A stretch of DNA of 64,000 nucleotides from positions 2,728,001 to 2,792,000 of the forward strand of contig NZ_CP133264.1 in assembly GCF_030915445.1 (NCBI RefSeq), given 5' to 3'. The translations under genes were made by a program, and so were the position numbers. The notes under the pieces were generated by a model. That model was given only the letters and a program-made list of their open reading frames with translations, did no database searches and had not been told where the DNA came from. Origin of the DNA: Clostridium sp. OS1-26. GTDB taxonomy: Bacteria; Bacillota; Clostridia; Clostridiales; Clostridiaceae. Shown here in pieces: positions 63,293 through 64,000 of the stretch (position 1 is the first letter of the stretch; each line of letters opens with the position of its first letter).

Positions 63293-64000
63293 TTAATTTA
63301 GTTTAAATGTTCTTATAGATTCATGAAGCTTTACTGACATACTATTTAACTCATCAGCTAGACCGAATATTTCCTCTACAGCAGCGTTTTGCTCTTCTGT
63401 TATAGCTGAAACTTGTTGAGAAGATAAAGCAAGAGTTTCAGCCACTTTTGATGCGGCATCCATAACCGTAATAAGTTGATCTCTAGTGATAATAACGTCA
63501 TTAAGGCTAGAGGAGGTTATGTTTATTTTACTTACCACGTCTTGAATACTGGAAGATATTTCGCCAAAGGTTTCTCTAGCATGTTTTACAGCATCATTTT
63601 GTTTATAAATCACAATTTCTGCTTGATTTATAGTATCCTTAGCTGTGATAATGTCTTTTTGAACATTAAATATAATTTCCTTAACATTATTACTTGAAGA
63701 AGCTGTGTCTTCAGATAGCTTTCTAACTTCCTCAGCAACTACGGAGAAGCCTCTGCCTGCCTCGCCTGCCCTTGCAGCTTCTATAGCAGCATTTAGAGCA
63801 AGAAGATTAGTTTGTTCGGAGATTGAGGTTATAGTATCAGCTATATTTCCAACTATATTTGCTTTATCACTTAGTGAATTTATGACTAATGCTACATTAT
63901 TTATAGATTGATTACTTTCTCTTGCAGCACTTTCTAGTGTATGAATAGCCTCAATACCTCTAGCGCTAACATTACATATGTTATCAGCAGAAGTTTTACC
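63293..64000 (-). CDS. Methyl-accepting chemotaxis protein, C-terminal part
   Basis: The reading frame is open from the right edge to the stop at 63293, so only the last ~235 residues are inside the window. The signalling tip [20 protein letters not shown] and [10 protein letters not shown] are clear, followed by the second arm of the coiled coil ([17 protein letters not shown]). A short ORF that begins at 63613 is only an internal GTG. The sensor part lies outside the window. Confidence 0.85.
   Translation of the reverse strand, partial: GKTSADNICNVSARGIEAIHTLESAARESNQSINNVALVINSLSDKANIVGNIADTITSISEQTNLLALNAAIEAARAGEAGRGFSVVAEEVRKLSEDTASSSNNVKEIIFNVQKDIITAKDTINQAEIVIYKQNDAVKHARETFGEISSSIQDVVSKINITSSSLNDVIITRDQLITVMDAASKVAETLALSSQQVSAITEEQNAAVEEIFGLADELNSMSVKLHESIRTFKLN

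Overview
The window looks like a chromosomal segment of a spore-forming, motile, anaerobic Clostridium (sensu stricto) or close relative. This rests on strongly AT-rich DNA, purine-rich ribosome binding sites, ATG/TTG/GTG starts, a complete spore-germinant receptor operon, several chemoreceptors, a rubrerythrin-type ferritin, an orphan PAS kinase of the sporulation type, and a lysine riboswitch. No rRNA, tRNA or CRISPR array was seen.

Layout. 1-5.2 kb: an XrtG exosortase (protein-sorting) cluster, consisting of a membrane protein, XrtG, two glycosyltransferases and a secreted Firmicu-CTERM-like protein that is probably the substrate. 5.4-12 kb: DUF975 membrane protein, an orphan MASE3/PAS histidine kinase, an unidentified ~440-nt structured RNA with its own promoter and terminator, the wreck of a MacAB-type efflux locus, a secreted two-repeat protein and an HD-GYP protein. 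12-15.4 kb: alpha/beta hydrolase, sugar-type solute-binding lipoprotein, YukJ-like protein. 15.5-22 kb: cell-envelope block with RodA, a two-component system, a PAP2 phosphatase, a Gfo/Idh/MocA oxidoreductase and a DedA-PAP2 fusion. 22.2-25.5 kb: YtrA-type GntR regulator, ABC ATPase and permease behind a large palindromic operator. 26-30.2 kb: giant PAS hybrid kinase plus REC-GGDEF diguanylate cyclase. 30-36.5 kb: DEAD-box helicase, ferritin-like protein, chemoreceptor, S41-like protein. 36.6-44 kb: germinant receptor in the order gerAB-gerAC-gerAA, then a two-component system and a lipoprotein. 44-51 kb: DAACS symporter, siroheme reductase-like protein, histidine phosphatase, two chemoreceptors, CGGC protein. 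51-61 kb: two paralogous TSUP exporters each divergent from a different regulator (TetR, LysR), lysine riboswitch + LysP, an MFS transporter behind an attenuator with two overlapping mini-ORFs, an IS630 element and an exported deacetylase-like protein. 61-64 kb: YdcZ transporter, small membrane protein, GNAT, and the end of another chemoreceptor.

Two themes run across the window. First, two families of palindromic intergenic repeats occur many times; one family sits on or right at gene ends and supplies the stop codon of three genes, and the other shares its ends with the resident IS630 element. Second, six genes are broken or fused by exactly one base, always within or beside a mononucleotide run; this pattern suggests base-calling errors in the assembly more than real gene decay. 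In contrast the MacAB locus at 9.4-9.9 kb has lost large pieces and is truly degraded.
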